A stretch of DNA of 64,000 nt from Chionoecetes opilio (Eukaryota > Arthropoda > Malacostraca > Decapoda > Majidae), in contig JACEEZ010000350.1 in NCBI GenBank assembly GCA_016584305.1, forward strand, positions 60,551 to 124,550, written 5' to 3'. A program made the translations under genes and the position numbers. The notes beneath the pieces are model-generated. The model was not told where the DNA came from. It did no database searches and saw nothing but the letters and a program-made list of their open reading frames with translations. Numbering within the stretch: the stretch's first letter is position 1; each line of letters begins with the position of its first letter. Of this stretch, positions 1 through 63,086 are shown in pieces.

Positions 1-111
1 TTTAGTATCCTTGTCCACTAACTAATTTGGTATATTAAGTTACTTTTCGTAATTTTATGGCTAACAAGAGACAATTTTATATAGCAATGGAAAGATCTGG
101 GCATGAAGGCG
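1..111 (+). mobile_element. TTAA-flanked MITE, copy 1 (truncated by window edge)
   Basis: The right half of a roughly 212-bp element found 14 times in this window; it ends near AAAGATCTGGGCATGAAGG. Confidence 0.7.
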
Positions 112-507
112 TCAACATCCGTACAACTGACTCAACTATAACAACAAACTCATCATTGATATTATTTTCATACACGTGTCATTTTCCCAAAGATGTGAGG
201 TGGTACGTACTAACAGAGAGAAGTTCTAACTCTCCTCTCCCCCTTAAAAGCTCCCATACTTACAGGGCAGAGTCAAGATATTCTAATTCATTCACCCTTT
301 CCATTCCATTTTGTGCCCATCCATCACTATTTCACATTCCTTCTGCCTCTCACCTGCTATTCTCTATGGATCAGCTTTCTCAATCACTTCACTTTTAATC
401 ACTCATGCCTCACCACCTTCTCTCCTCTTCACGTGCCCAAACCACCTCAATCGCCTTACTCTCAGCACTGTACTCAGCGCTTAAATCCACAAATGCAAAT
501 TCAAATA
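112..507 (-). mobile_element. LINE remnant with WFGHVKR motif
   Basis: On the minus strand around 455-417 the translation reads LRWFGHVKRRE, a motif typical of the C-terminal part of non-LTR retrotransposon polymerases. The frame is broken by stops. The limits are approximate and nothing else is recognised here. Confidence 0.45.
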
Positions 508-515
508 GTGTTATC

Positions 516-768
516 GGTACCTGGACTGTGGCCGATCGGAACTCTCACCGCCGTGTAGAGTGTTCCAATTCTTGATATTACAGGACGCAATATATACATT
601 TAATAAAGTGTTACCCGTGTTTCTGCATTCAGGATGAATACTATCGTTAGCCTGATCGTGTTAGTTAATTAGGTGCCATTGTCAAGGTTAGGTTAACATT
701 TCCACGTCGACGAGAGTTCTAGTTTGTTGTTTCGGCGAGAATTCCCATCGGCGACAGTTCCATAAACC
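516..768 (-). mobile_element. hAT-type MITE family A, copy 1
   Basis: Inverted ends GGTACCTGGAACTG-like and CAGTTCCATAAACC enclose about 253 bp. It is flanked by a perfect 8-bp duplication GTGTTATC at 508-515 and 769-776, as expected for hAT elements. It lies downstream of the Scm stop, probably within the 3' UTR. Confidence 0.75.
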
Positions 769-879
769 GTGTTATCATAACAGCTAAAATAATCCCACAC
801 TTCTTGACAGTAAATCTGCTGTGTGTCTCTGTGCTACAAGTGCTACCTTAGGGAGTGCTGGGGGGAGCAGTGCTTGTCT

Positions 880-43058
<42,179 letters not shown>

Positions 43059-43121
43059 CTTGGAACAGCTGTGTCCAGTCTTTACATCACCGGCAACACC
43101 ACCTCCCCCACACCATCACTC

Positions 43122-44515
43122 CTGCAACACACACAAAAACCTGTCATCACACTGCTACACTTTTGAATGACACCATCACTCCTGCAACACACACAAAAAC
43201 CTGTCATCACACTGCTACACTTTTGAATGACACCATCACTCCTGCAACACACACAAAAACCTGTCATCACACTGCTACACTTTTGAATGACACCATCACT
43301 CCTGCCACACACATACAAAAACCTGTCATCACACTGCTACACTTTTGAATTACACCATCACTCCTGCAACACACAAAAAACCTGTCATCACACGGCTACA
43401 CTTTTGAATGACACCATCACTCCTGCAACACACATACAAAAACCTGTCATCACACTGCTACACTTTTGAATGACACCATCACTCCTGCCACACACATACA
43501 AAAACCTGTCATCACACTGCTACACTTTGAATGACACCATCACTCCTGCCACACACATACAAAAACCTGTCATCACACTGCTACACTTTTGAATGACACC
43601 ATCACTCCTGCCACACACATACAAAAACCTGTCATCACACTGCTACACTTTTGAATGACACCATCACTCCTGCCACACACATACAAAAACCTGTCATCAC
43701 ACTGCTACACTTTGAATGACACCATCACTCCTGCCACACACATACAAAAACCTGTCATCACACTGCTACACTTTTGAATGACACCATCACTCCTGCCACA
43801 CACATACAAAAACCTGTCATCACACTGCTACACTTTTGAATGACACCATCACTCCTGCCACACACATACAAAAACCTGTCATCACACTGCTACACTTTGA
43901 ATGACACCATCACTCCTGCCACACACATACAAAAACCTGTCATCACACTGCTACACTTTTGAATTACACCATCAACTCCTGCCACACACATACAAAACCT
44001 GTCTGTCATCACACTGCTACACTTTGAATGACACCATCACTCCTGCCACACACATACAAAAACCTGTCATCACACTGCTACACTTTTGAATGACACCATC
44101 ACTCCTGCCACACACATACAAAACCTTCACACACTGCTACACTTTTGAATGACACCATCACTCCTGCCACACACATACAAAAACCTGTCATCACACTGCT
44201 ACACTTTTGAATGACACCATCACTCCTGCAACACACACAAAAACCTGTCATCACACTGCTACACTTTTGAATGACACCATCACTCCTGCAACACACACAC
44301 AAACCTCTCATACCACTGCTACACTTTTGAATCACACCATCACTCCTGCAACACACACACAAACCTCTCATACCACTGCTACACTTTTGAATTACACCAT
44401 CACTCCTGCCACACACACACAAACCTCTCATACCACTGCTACACTTTTGAATCACACCATCACTCCTGCCACACACACACAAACCTCTCATACCACTGCT
44501 ACACTTTTGAATTAG
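43122..44515. repeat. 60-bp array upstream of Scm exon 1
   Basis: About 23 units containing CCATCACTCCTGCAACACAC and CTGTCATCACACTGCTACAC. On the minus strand each has a T/G-rich tract then TGTGTTGCAG, matching the predicted acceptor of exon 1 at 43122. The four units nearest 44.5 kb are a separate subtype (CTCATACCACTGC). Confidence 0.92.
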
Positions 44516-45201
44516 GAGTCAAAATGGACTACTAGAGTTATGAAACGACACCAGGTAGGTACGAAAAAACTCAAAATCAGTGTACGAAACAACTAACTAA
44601 ACCTGGAGACGAAACAACTTGTGTACGAAACTCCCTGTAACCGACAGCACACAGTCACCACTACTCATCCACGGCACACGGTCAAGAGATAAGTAACACA
44701 CACACACACACGCACACCCCAGCCACCCACCCACCAACAGTAGAAAATGGAAGTTTTGACGGTACCGTGACCGTCGAACTACGTCGAAACTTCCAATGTC
44801 TATCATAGAGTAAAACCTAGAGGTATTTTGCCATTGAGAGGATTAATATAAAATACAAAGTTACTACTATGCATTTCAGAGACCGTGTTACATCGTTTTT
44901 CGGGAATAACTATGTAACAAACTGTTGGATTAAGAGTGTCATATTTTGGCAAAGATAGTTTCAGACCTTCCGCTAATATTCTCAATGCGGTTTATTAACA
45001 AAAAGTGTATAATTAAGGCACCTCTCTCTTGACTATAACGTTAACTTCCTGGGTGACAAACTGGCAACCAACACGAGGCTACCGTGACGTTGCTGTGACC
45101 TCAGGCCACAGGCTCCGCCCGCTATCTATCGTTTGCAAATAATGTACATGTAGTACACTGTACATGGAAACTACGGCCATTGGCGCATGATTTGTATATA
45201 C

Positions 45202-45203
<2 letters not shown>

Positions 45204-45277
<74 letters not shown>
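45204..45277. repeat. (AT)n microsatellite
   Basis: Uninterrupted TA dinucleotides, about 37 units. Confidence 0.95.
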
Positions 45278-45279
<2 letters not shown>

Positions 45280-45280
45280 A

Positions 45281-45838
45281 CCCTCGTTTTCCCAGACTAA
45301 TAGGGGGAGCACTGGTCCGGGAACCGCAAACGTCCAGGAATCGCAACAGTCCGAGGCCATTACTTACCCCGGACGTTTATCCTACTCTAGTATTTACTGT
45401 CCGGCAACCGCCAATATCAGCTACCCCGCCCCGGACTTTTACATCACTTTGTTGTTTTTAGTGCTGCGAGGATCCCTTGGGGAACACTATGAGCCCTGGT
45501 GATGTCCTATGATGCTATCACAGGTGCTGTAGTTGACCTGTCTTCCTCAGGAAGGCACAGGTGAGGCGGATGACAGCGTGTTTCCGGGAGGGGTGTGTGT
45601 CTTGGAGAGTGAGTGTCGTGTACCCAAATGTAAACAATACGACCACTGAGCATGCTGACACCTGGCGGGAGGCGCGGACACTGACCAGGTGTGACAGGAG
45701 ACGCTCGGACCGCCGGACAACTTTGTCAATTTACGGACGGGACCAGGCATTAGTCCGGGACTCTGACATATCCCTGGACCTCTGATTTTGACCGGCAAAT
45801 CCGATATCCGGGAAATGGAGGTCCGGGAAAACGAGGGT
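45281..45838. mobile_element. Nested element with CCCTCGTTTTCC ends
   Basis: Left ACCCTCGTTTTCCC, right GGGAAAACGAGGGT. Contains repeated GTCCGGGA motifs. Flanked by AT repeats on both sides; probably Tc1/pogo-type. Confidence 0.6.
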
Positions 45839-45840
45839 AG

Positions 45841-45990
<150 letters not shown>

Positions 45991-46074
45991 GTATATAGTT
46001 GAAGCATGCATTGTAGACGATGAAAGGAAGCGGAGACCTGATGGGTGTACAAATCATGCAAACAAAATGAACTC

Positions 46075-46600
46075 GGCACATGGTATATTTTATTCCTCGT
46101 CATTATCAAGAAACAAATCGTCCTCGTCATCGGCGGTGAGGCTGATGATAACGGGTTCCACGGACTCGTGGGTGTTGTCGGTGGACCAGTAGGCGTCTTC
46201 AAAGTTTCGTGATCGTCGGACCGCAGCTACCCACACCTCTTCAGTGGCGCAAGGCCTGGCTTCCTCCAGCCTGGCCTGCAGGTACGCCGCGGTGTCACGA
46301 GGAGCGCACGTGCTGATTCATGCATCCCCACACCTGCTCGCTGGCGTTGAGCTCGGCATGATCGGGTGGTAGGCGGACGACCTCGTGTCCCTACGCGTGG
46401 ATGATGTTGTCAACCGTGTATTGTGGCTTTGGCCGGTACCGCTTGCAGACGAGCAGCAGCTCAGGCCGTCTGGCGTCAGGTGGAAAGGGTAGCCTGCGGT
46501 TCTCCAGCCATTTAATGAGATCTGCTTTCTTGGTTCCTATACTGTACGTTATAATGCGTTCCTACAGCCACGCGGCCAATGATGTATCATACCAGGGGCC
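46075..46600 (-). pseudogene. Tc1/IS630-type transposase fragment
   Basis: The minus strand reads KADLIKWLENRRLPFPPDAR near the right, then QYTVDNIIHA, a stop, GHEVVRLPPDHAELNASEQV, further stops, and an acidic end NFEDAYWSTDN...[12 protein letters not shown]. The LPP.HAELN..E..W block is the catalytic end of DDE transposases. At least two stops and a frame change make it a pseudogene. Confidence 0.65.
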
Positions 46601-46959
46601 TACTATATGACCCTGTGTCATGCTAGATATAATTGTCACCGCTGTAGCCAAAGCCATATACTGTTAAACGAAACTACTAAACTGCCGCTGCTGGTTGGGG
46701 CGGAGCCTGTGGCCTGAGGTCACAGCAACGTCACGGTAGCCTCGTGTTGGTTGCCAGTTTGTCACCCAGGAAGTTAACGTTATAGTCAAGAGAGAGGTGC
46801 CCCAATTATACACTTTTTGTTAATAAACCGCAATGAGAATATTAGCGGAAGGTCTGAAACTATCTTTGCCAAAATATGACACTAATCCAACAGTTTGTTA
46901 CATAGTTATTCCCGAAAAACGATGTAACACGGTCTCTGAAATGCATAGTAGATCATTGC

Positions 46960-47217
46960 CCACCAAAATTAAAGTGAAAAGCATATACAGCAATGAGTGT
47001 CCTCCCGCCGTCATCGTCGCCCGAAAAAAAAACGAGTAGTGAAATTTGAAGTCGTATATACTTGCAGATACAAAGCATAAAAAAACGCTGAAACAGAGTA
47101 GAATATAGTCATGATATAAACTACTGTGTATCATCTTCAGTGGCACATACAAGTCAGTAGTGATGCTATTAATTCGTAATATATGACGTCTGGCGACTAA
47201 AGTGTTATCTATGGTAC
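46960..47217. mobile_element. Partial TA-target MITE (family of 13625-14102)
   Basis: Shares CTTGCAGATACAAAGCAT, the CATCTTCAGTGGCACATA segment and TTCGTAATATATG with the complete copy; the right end is TGTTATCTATGGTA. Confidence 0.65.
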
Positions 47218-47446
47218 GTAGTCTACTATTTCATTCTACCATAGTTTATATGATACAATATTAATAATACTTCCATACTCTCTTAGCCCCCCTTGACCCT
47301 CCCTTGTTTTTTGCACTACGCCTCGCCCCCTTGTGATAAACAGGGTGATTTAGACCAAGAAGTCATTAGTGAGGACACAAACACATCAAAATCTATTAGA
47401 ATATAAATAAAAGGCTTGTTTTTATAATAGCGGAAAGTTTTGAACA

Positions 47447-47945
47447 CAGAAATACCCCAATTTTACCCATTTAGCGTGCATATATTGCCTCTGCTTGGGT
47501 GTTATATCATGCAATACAGCCCCACACCCTTTCTTACCCCTTACATAGCCTTGAATGTTGTAAGGGATCACGTAAATTGAAGTAAACAGCAGAAGAAAAT
47601 AAGATAAGTATAGCCAGAAATACCCCATTTTTACACATTTATCGTGCATATATTGCCTCTGCTTGGGTGTTATATCATGCATTACAGCCCCACACACTTT
47701 CTTACCCCTTACATGGCCTTGAATATTGCAAGGGAACCCGTAAATTGAGGTAAAAAGCATAAGAAAATAAGAGAAATAAGATAAGTGAAGCCATAAATAC
47801 CCAGTTTTTACCTATTTATCATGCATATATTGTCTTTGTCTATGGGTAATATCATGCAATACAGCCCCATAGCCTTTCTTACTCCTTACATAGCCTTGAA
47901 TATTGCACGGGGAGGCGTAAATTGAGGGATAAATGTAAGAATAAG
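47447..47945. repeat. About 175-bp tandem repeat, three copies
   Basis: Each contains TGCATATATTGCCTCTGCTT, ACAGCCCCACA and CTTACCCCTTACATAGCC (diverged in the third). The minus-strand open frames of 112 and 116 residues reflect this repetition. Confidence 0.85.
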
Positions 47946-48659
47946 AATAAATTTCCAATATGGCCGCTGTGACGTCATCAAGAGCTGGATCAGAGCGCTT
48001 CCTGATCTTGACATCCAACTCGAGACTGCAACTAAACAAAAATCGACTTTTTACCCAAGGCTCAATAATTCGTGAAAAAATATGGGCAAATACTATATGA
48101 TGTGTGTGTCTTATAAACAGTAACAGATCCTCGTTCAGTGTTGAAACCATGGAGTAATACATGTTTTGTTTTTTTGATAATTTGACCCTTTCAACCCCTC
48201 AGTCAGATGTATTCCTCCAGTAAGCACGTGAAAAACACGTCCCGTAGGCACACACAGACACACTGCGCCTGTAGGCATAGCTAATCACACACAAATAACC
48301 TCACAGCTCATTTAGAAGGAGGAACAAGGTTGGCGTTAAAACGTAAACAAAACCCGCCTAAAATAAATAAACAAAATACAGCCATCAGGCGCGTGATTAA
48401 TACATAAAACGATGCGGAAATATCAAAATATATTAAAATACACAAAAATCCCCCTCCATTTGATGTAAAAAAAGAATTATCAACTAATAATCGGTAATTT
48501 GTAAGGTGTTACTAAAAGAGTAAATCATATTTCTTTTACGAAGGCCTTAAAACACACACTTATTATGGAAAGACATACGAGAAGCTGGGCTTTTCAACAA
48601 GGGTATTGAATCCAATATCAGTCCACGAATAAAAAAGTGGATATTCGTTTTGAAATTCG
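47946..48659. other. Non-repetitive intergenic interval
   Basis: I see no coding signature, array or transposon ends here. It is the longest stretch without recognisable repeats in the intergenic region. Confidence 0.4.
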
Positions 48660-48800
48660 TAATTGGCACCTCGTAAAATGGCGGCGCGCCCAGGAGCCAA
48701 TCAGAGGCCTCGCTACACTGACAGCGAATCAGAGGCCTGGCTACATCTCCCAGCCAATCAGCGTCCAGGAACCAGCTGGGCGCCGGGCGGCCATGTTTGT
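48660..48800. promoter_or_regulatory. Candidate promoter: CCAAT cluster and YY1-like site
   Basis: GC-rich block in AT-rich surroundings with GAGCCAATCAGAGG, CAGCGAATCAGAGG and CAGCCAATCAGCG (NF-Y type boxes) and AAAATGGCGGCGCG (YY1-like, typical of TATA-less promoters). Between the divergent Scm and lysozyme genes, 5.5 kb upstream of Scm exon 1. An upstream non-coding Scm exon is a plausible target; this is inference. Confidence 0.35.
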
Positions 48801-49197
48801 TGTTTAACCAAGATATATAGACTTATTTAATGGCAAATAAGATGAAATTTACCCTTAAATACCTTATTTATGGCATATTAGTGACACTAAGAGTATTATT
48901 AGTGATAATTATAGGGTGGACGATAATACATTGCCGCCATATTAGCCTTTCAGCGTAATATTCTCCCTGAAATATATGACGACATAGTTTGAGGCCGGTA
49001 AATTAAATATTTTGACGTGTTTTCGCTATGTGTCTTCCGCTGAATACTACAGAGACGTACCTTGGGGGTATACCTTGATGCGCTGATCCTAGGTTCGAGT
49101 CCCGCGTGCCCGAGACTAGCTTCTATGGACCCCTGTGGCCCGCACCGTACCCGTGGCCGCCCCGGTGTCGTGCAGGAAATCGGCCCACTTCGTAAAT

Positions 49198-49838
49198 CGT
49201 CCGCGGACGCTTATTTAACCTAAATTACTCTACAAAACCTAACACAAACCTATCCTAAACCTAACTTAACCTAAACCAGACCTAAACATAACTTAAATAT
49301 AACTTAAATTAAACCTAGAAAACTACATGTGGCGATCTGAGGGAAGAAAACATAAGGAAGCTACAAGAGGCCGTGAGACCTATACACTTGGTAGTTCCTG
49401 TTACTTAACACTATAGCCTACATCTGCCTTTCATCCCCATCCATTAAATTGTCTATCCTCCTTTTAAAACTCCCTATTGACTCCGCACTAACCCACCTGA
49501 CGACTGAGTCCATTCCAGTCATTTACCACCCTACTTATGAACCATTTTTTCCCTATTTCCTTTCTATATCTACGCTTTTCCAGCTTGAGTACGTTACTGC
49601 GTGTTCTATCCTGGTTACTAGCCGTAAGAACTTTTCCTACATCGCCTTTATAATATCCCTTTAACCACTTTAAAAAACTTCTATCAGATCGCCCCTCAGA
49701 TCGGCAAACATAGTTTTTAGGTTTAGGTTAAGTTATATTTAAGTTATGTCTAGGTCTGGTTTAGGTTAGGTTAGGTTTAGGATAGGTTTGTGTTAGGTTT
49801 TGTAGAGTTATTTACGTTAAATAAGCGTCCGAGGGGCG
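49198..49838. mobile_element. Inverted-repeat element split by a LINE fragment
   Basis: Arms 49198-49322 and 49700-49838 are complementary (CAAAACCTAACACAAACCTA versus TAGGTTTGTGTTAGGTTTTG). An antisense-oriented LINE 3' fragment (about 49345-49690) lies between them. Confidence 0.75.
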
Positions 49839-50551
49839 ATTTCCGAAATGGGCCGATTTCATCTCAACACCGGTACGGGGCTGACGCCGTTATAGTGGAC
49901 GAGAACTGCGCGTTCGCTCTTTAGGTCAGACACACACTGGGGGGCTAACCCCTCACTCGCTTTACCACACACACACACCTGTCACTACACACCTGCACGG
50001 CCTCGCAACACACCTGTCGCCTGTGTATCACCGTAAATAAATGACTTGGAAGTTTTGGCGATGCACCATGTTGGAAGTTCCGTGAAAAAATTTACCAACC
50101 ATTTCCCCGCTCGTCGCCTTGCTTGGTATTTGGCCTCTGTGTTTCCATAAGCATACTTACAGTGTGTGGCTTGGTGAGGGTGTGCTGCACGTGGCCTGGA
50201 GTGACGGTGAGGCCTGGTGCATGGCCTGAGTAGCAGTAGTAGGTAGTAGTAGGTAGAAATAGGAGCCAAGTCGTAGGCCTGAGATTCCCGCGGTGGTGTG
50301 AGAGCCTCCAGCCACCACCTTCCTTTCCTTCCCTCACTCACGCCCTCCCCACACCTGTTACACGCCTGTTACACACCTGCGGCACCTCTCCTGCCACGTA
50401 TGCACCACCACACACACGCACACGGGTAAATTCTCCTGGTAACGGTCATAAAAGTTGATAAAAACAACAAACACCAGCCGCCATACCACTATGAGGCGTC
50501 TGATGCCTGTGTGTGTGTGAGGGAAAATGGCCGGTGAGGGAGGCTGACTGT

Positions 50552-52325
50552 TCTATTACACACCCTGAAATGCTGACTCCTTGCTGACTCCTTGCTGGCT
50601 CTATTACACCCTGGCAATGCTGACTGTTCTATTACACACCCTGAAATGCTGACTCCTTGCTGACTCCTTGCTGGCTCTATTACACCCTGGCAATGCTGAC
50701 TATTCTATTACACACCCTGAAATGCTGACTCCTTGCTGACTTCTGGCTGGCTCTATTACACCCTGGCAATGCTGACTGTTCTATTACACACCCTGAAATG
50801 CTGACTCCTTGCTGACTCCTGGCTGGCTCTATTACACCCTGGCAATGCTGACTGTTCTATTACACACCCTGAAATGCTGACTCCTTGCTGACTCCTTGCT
50901 GGCTCTATTACACCCTGGCAATGCTGACTGTTCTATTACACACCCTGAAATGCTGACTCCTTGCTGACTCCTTGCTGGCTCTATTACACCCTGGCAATGC
51001 TGACTGTTCTATTACACACCCTGAAATGCTGACTCCTTGCTGGCTCTATTACACCCTGGCAATGCTGACTATTCTATTACACACCCTGAAATGCTGACTC
51101 CTTGCTGACTCCTGGCTGGCTCTATTACACCCTGGCAATGCTGACTGTTCTATTACACACCCTGAAATGCTGACTCCTTGCTGACTCCTGGCTGGCTCTA
51201 TTACACCCTGGCAATGCTGACTGTTCTATTACACACCCTGAAATGCTGACTCCTTGCTGACTCCTTGCTGGCTCTATTACACCCTGGCAATGCTGACTGT
51301 TCTATTACACACCCTGAAATGCTGACTCCTTGCTGACTCCTTGCTGGCTCTATTACACCCTGGCAATGCTGACTGTTCTATTACACACCCTGAAATGCTG
51401 ACTCCTTGCTGGCTCTATTACACCCTGGCAATGCTGACTGTTCTATTACACACCCTGAAATGCTGACTCCTTGCTGGCTCTATTACACCCTGGCAATGCT
51501 GACTGTTCTATTACACACCCTGAAATGCTAACTCCTTGCTGACTCCTTGCTGGCTCTATTACACCCTGGCAATGCTGACTGTTCTATTACACACCCTGAA
51601 ATGCTGACTCCTTGCTGACTCCTTGCTGGCTCTATTACACCCTGGCAATGCTGACTGTTCTATTACACACCCTGAAATGCTGACTCCTTGCTGGCTCTAT
51701 TACACCCTGGCAATGCTGACTGTTCTATTATACACCCTGGCAATGCTGACTGTTCTATTACACCCTGGCAATGCTGACTGTTCTATTACACCTGGCAACG
51801 CTGACTGTTCTATTACACACCCTGAAATGCTGACTCCTTGCTGACTCCTTGCTGGCTCTATTACACCCTGGCATTGCTGACTGTTCTATTATACACCCTG
51901 GCAATGCTGACTGTTCTATTACACCCTGGCATTGCTGACTGTTCTAGTATACACCCTGGCATTGCTGACTGTTCTATTATACACCCTGGCAATGCTGGCT
52001 GTTCTATTACACCCTGGCATTGCTGACTGTTCTATTATACACCCTGGCATTGCTGACTGTTCTATTATACACCCTGGCAATGCTGACTGTTCTATTACAC
52101 ACCCTGGCAATGCTGACTGTTCTATTACACACCCTGAAATGCTGACTCCTTGCTGGCTCTATTACACCCTGGCAAGGCTGACTGTTCTATTATACACCCT
52201 GAAATGCTGACTCCTTGCTGACTCCTTGCTGGCTCTATTACACCCTGGCATTGCTGACTGTTCTATTACACACCCTGAAATGCTGACTCCTTGCTGACTC
52301 CTTGCTGGTTCTATTACACCCTGGC
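50552..52325. repeat. 76-bp array
   Basis: About 26 units of ACACCCTGAAATGCTGACTC, CTTGCTGACTCC and TGGCTCTATTACACCCTGG. Some lack one CTGACTCCTTG. The right part (51715-52130) collapses to a shorter unit (CTGACTGTTCTATTACACCC). Confidence 0.95.
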
Positions 52326-52725
52326 ATAAGGTAGATAAGGAAGGTAGATAAGAGCATAAGGTAGATAGGTAGATAAGAGCATAAGGTAGATAAGAGCATA
52401 AGGTAGATAGGTAGATAAGAGCATAAGGTAGATAGGTAGATAAGAGCATAAGGTAGATAAGGAAGGTAGATAAGAGCATAAGGTAGATAGGTAGATAAGA
52501 GCATAAGGTAGATAAGAACATAAGGTAGATAGGTAGATAAGAGCATAAGGTAGATAAGAGCATAAGGTAGATAGGTAGATAAGAACATAAGGTAGATAGG
52601 TAGATAAGAGCATACGGTAGATAAGAGCATAAGGTAGATAGGTAGATAAGAGCATAAGGTAGATAAGTAAGGTAGATAAGAGCATAAGATAGATAGGTAG
52701 ATAAGAGCATAAGGTAGATAAGAGC
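52326..52725. repeat. TAGATAAGAGCATAAGG array
   Basis: About 18 units mixing GGTAGATAAGAGCATAA with an extra GGTAGATA; resembles a shortened ATAAG-rich LINE-tail derivative but origin is unproven. Confidence 0.88.
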
Positions 52726-52882
52726 AGGGTTTATGCGAGTGTAAAGCTGTGCTGGGAGATAAGAACACAAAGGAGACAATGAATTAGGATGCTATAATAT
52801 ATAATAAGGATCGAAAATTAATGAAAATGTCTTAGCATCCATCCCAGGTGAAATTAACAAGGAAAGAGTTGACAAGTACTAG

Positions 52883-53099
52883 TTAACCCCTTCACGCCCA
52901 GATCTTGTTTTTGCTATAAAAATCGAACCGTATGTTGTCGAGCCATGAAATTACGAAAAGTAACTGAATATACCAAATTAGTTACTCGTCAAGGATACTA
53001 AACAGGTCATAGCTATAAAATATTGCTTATATTCCCTAAAAATCGTCTAATGGCACCCAAATTACAATGGAAATTACGTTCTGGGCCTCAAGGGGTTAA
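52883..53099 (-). mobile_element. TTAA-flanked MITE, copy 10
   Basis: TTAACCCCTTCACGCCCAGA at left, CCTCAAGGGGTTAA at right. Confidence 0.88.
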
Positions 53100-53293
53100 A
53101 TGAAGGAGACGAAGTTGAAGAGGACCTATGAAGCGATACTAATATAAGCGACAAAGGTCATGATAATAAAAATAATAATAAGAAGAAGCCAGCTTGGCCG
53201 AGGGTGCGGTGAATGACCTAAGCTTGTGGGACCTGTTCCGCGGCAGCCAGGTTAATATAGCGGCCACCGGTGAACCAGCTGGCAGGACTTCCG

Positions 53294-53690
53294 ACACAAT
53301 TATGAACATCAGAAAATAAGGAAAGATGCCATGAGACCTATACGTGGTAGTTCCTTAGCCCCTTGAGACCCATAACGTAATTTCCATTGTAATTTGGGTA
53401 CCATTAGACGATTTTTAGTAAATATAAGCAATATTTTATAGATATGACCTGTTTAGTATCCTTGTCGACTAACTAATTTGGTATATTCAGTTACTTTTCG
53501 TAATTTTATGGCTCGACAACAGACGATTTTATATAGCAAAGGAAAGATCCAGGGGCGTGAAGTGGTTAAAGTATGATAAGAATGTATATATGCTCTGAAA
53601 CAATTATGAACATCAGAAAATAAGGAAAGATGCCATGAGACCTATACGTGGTAGTTCCTTAATTAAAGTATGATAAGGAAGTATGCTTTG
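53294..53690. repeat. Tandem duplication with filled and empty MITE sites
   Basis: CAATTATGAACATCAGAAAA...GTGGTAGTTCCTTA occurs at 53298-53357 and 53600-53660. The first copy is interrupted by a MITE; the second continues directly into ATTAAAGTATGATAAG. Confidence 0.85.
53355..53569 (+). mobile_element. TTAA-flanked MITE, copy 11
   Basis: Occupies the site that is empty in the neighbouring duplicate. Confidence 0.88.
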
Positions 53691-53778
53691 AAGCGTCTGA
53701 AGAGAGAAAAACCATTGCCATTATGGAAGCTGGTTTATATACCTTTGTCATGCAGCAGTAATCAGATCACATTATACC

Positions 53779-53991
53779 TTAACCCCTTCACGCCCAGATC
53801 TTTCCTTTGCTATAAAAAATCGTATGTTGTCGAGCCATAAAATTGCGAAAACTAACTGAATATATCAAATCAGTTATTCGACAAGGATACTAAACAGATC
53901 ATAGCTATAAAATATTGCTTATAGTCACTACAAATCATTTAATGGTACCCAATTTACAATGGAAATTACATTCTGGGCCTCAAGGGGTTAA
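53779..53991 (-). mobile_element. TTAA-flanked MITE, copy 12
   Basis: Complete with TTAA both sides. Confidence 0.88.
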
Positions 53992-54162
53992 TTCCTACTT
54001 AATTCCATCCCTCTGTCTTCAAATAACTGACGAGACGTGGAGGGATTTGATCAGCACATACGCACCTACGTGGTTGCCAGGGTCTTTATAAATGACCCTG
54101 GTAGCTGCTATAGCCTGAGGGCCAGACGGACAGACACGCAATACAGGATTTGTTACGGCGGC

Positions 54163-54170
54163 TATATATA
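54163..54170 (+). promoter_or_regulatory. TATA box of lysozyme
   Basis: GGCTATATATACCTG about 118 bases before the start codon; transcription would begin near 54190-54210, giving a short 5' UTR. Position and orientation fit; no experimental support. Confidence 0.6.
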
Positions 54171-54287
54171 CCTGCCTACCTGTCCATTGGTGCAGGTGGC
54201 GCGGTGCAGTGCGGTGTTCTGTGTTCTGCTCTGTGTTCTGCTAGGTGATACTTCGTGGCCGGCTGTTTCTTGAGACTTGAAGAAGGA

Positions 54288-62370
<8,083 letters not shown>

Positions 62371-62589
62371 AACTCTCGTCGACGTGGAAATTTTAACCTA
62401 ACCTGAACCATGGCACCTAATCTAACCTAACTGATCAAGCTAACGATAGCATTTCATCCCTGAATGCAGAAACACGGGTAACACTTGATTAAATGTATAT
62501 ATTGGCTCCTGTAATATCAAGAATTGGAACACTCTACGACGGCGGCGAGAGTTCCGATCGGCGACAGTTCCAGGTACCCCTCGGAACTA

Positions 62590-62655
62590 CCTCGTGTAGG
62601 TCTGGCGGCCTCTTGTAGCTTCCTTATTTTCTTATGTTCATATGTTCTTATGAGA
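62590..62655 (+). mobile_element. LINE 3' tail fragment
   Basis: ACTACCTCGTGTAGGTCTGG then CTTGTAGCTTCC and TTCTTATG, directly after the MITE duplication. Confidence 0.75.
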
Positions 62656-62825
62656 AAATGTTTATGCACCATCTTATTTTGCTTTCATTATCATATTCTG
62701 AATAAGGTAGAGTTTACTGTGTTTGATTAATAGTCATGATATGCGGTAATGTTTCGTGAAGATGATGGGAGGTTCAGCTGAGGTAAATATGATCTAATAG
62801 TTGGATAATAGCGTGGAGGAATCAG

Positions 62826-63086
62826 TACCGTAGATATCACTATAGTCGCCAGTCACTTGCCACTGCACTAATGTCGCCAGGTACAATATATTACGAATTT
62901 TAGCATCACTACAGACTTTTATGTGCCACTGAAGACATGTAGTGTGATGTACATAATATAAACTACTGTGCATGCCTCTTCAGTGACACATAAAAGTCTG
63001 TAGTGATGCTAAAATTCGTAATATATTGTGCCTGGCGACATTAGTGCAGTGATGAGTGACTGGCGACTATAGCGTTATCTACGGTA
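62826..63086. mobile_element. Foldback form of the TACCGTAGAT MITE family
   Basis: Left TACCGTAGATATCAC and right GTTATCTACGGTA with arms of about 120 bp around 62955. Inner arm TTTTAGCATCACTACAGACT on the left, AGTCTGTAGTGATGCTAAAA on the right. Confidence 0.8.

Noticed and set aside
47422..48162. Minus-strand frames with CNIQG(H/Y)VRGKK repeats
   Set aside because: They follow a three-copy 175-bp tandem repeat and lack family resemblance or splice support.
49060..49110. Possible tRNA-like B box (GGTTCGAGTCCC)
   Set aside because: No matching A box at the right distance; could be a SINE scrap but cannot be supported.
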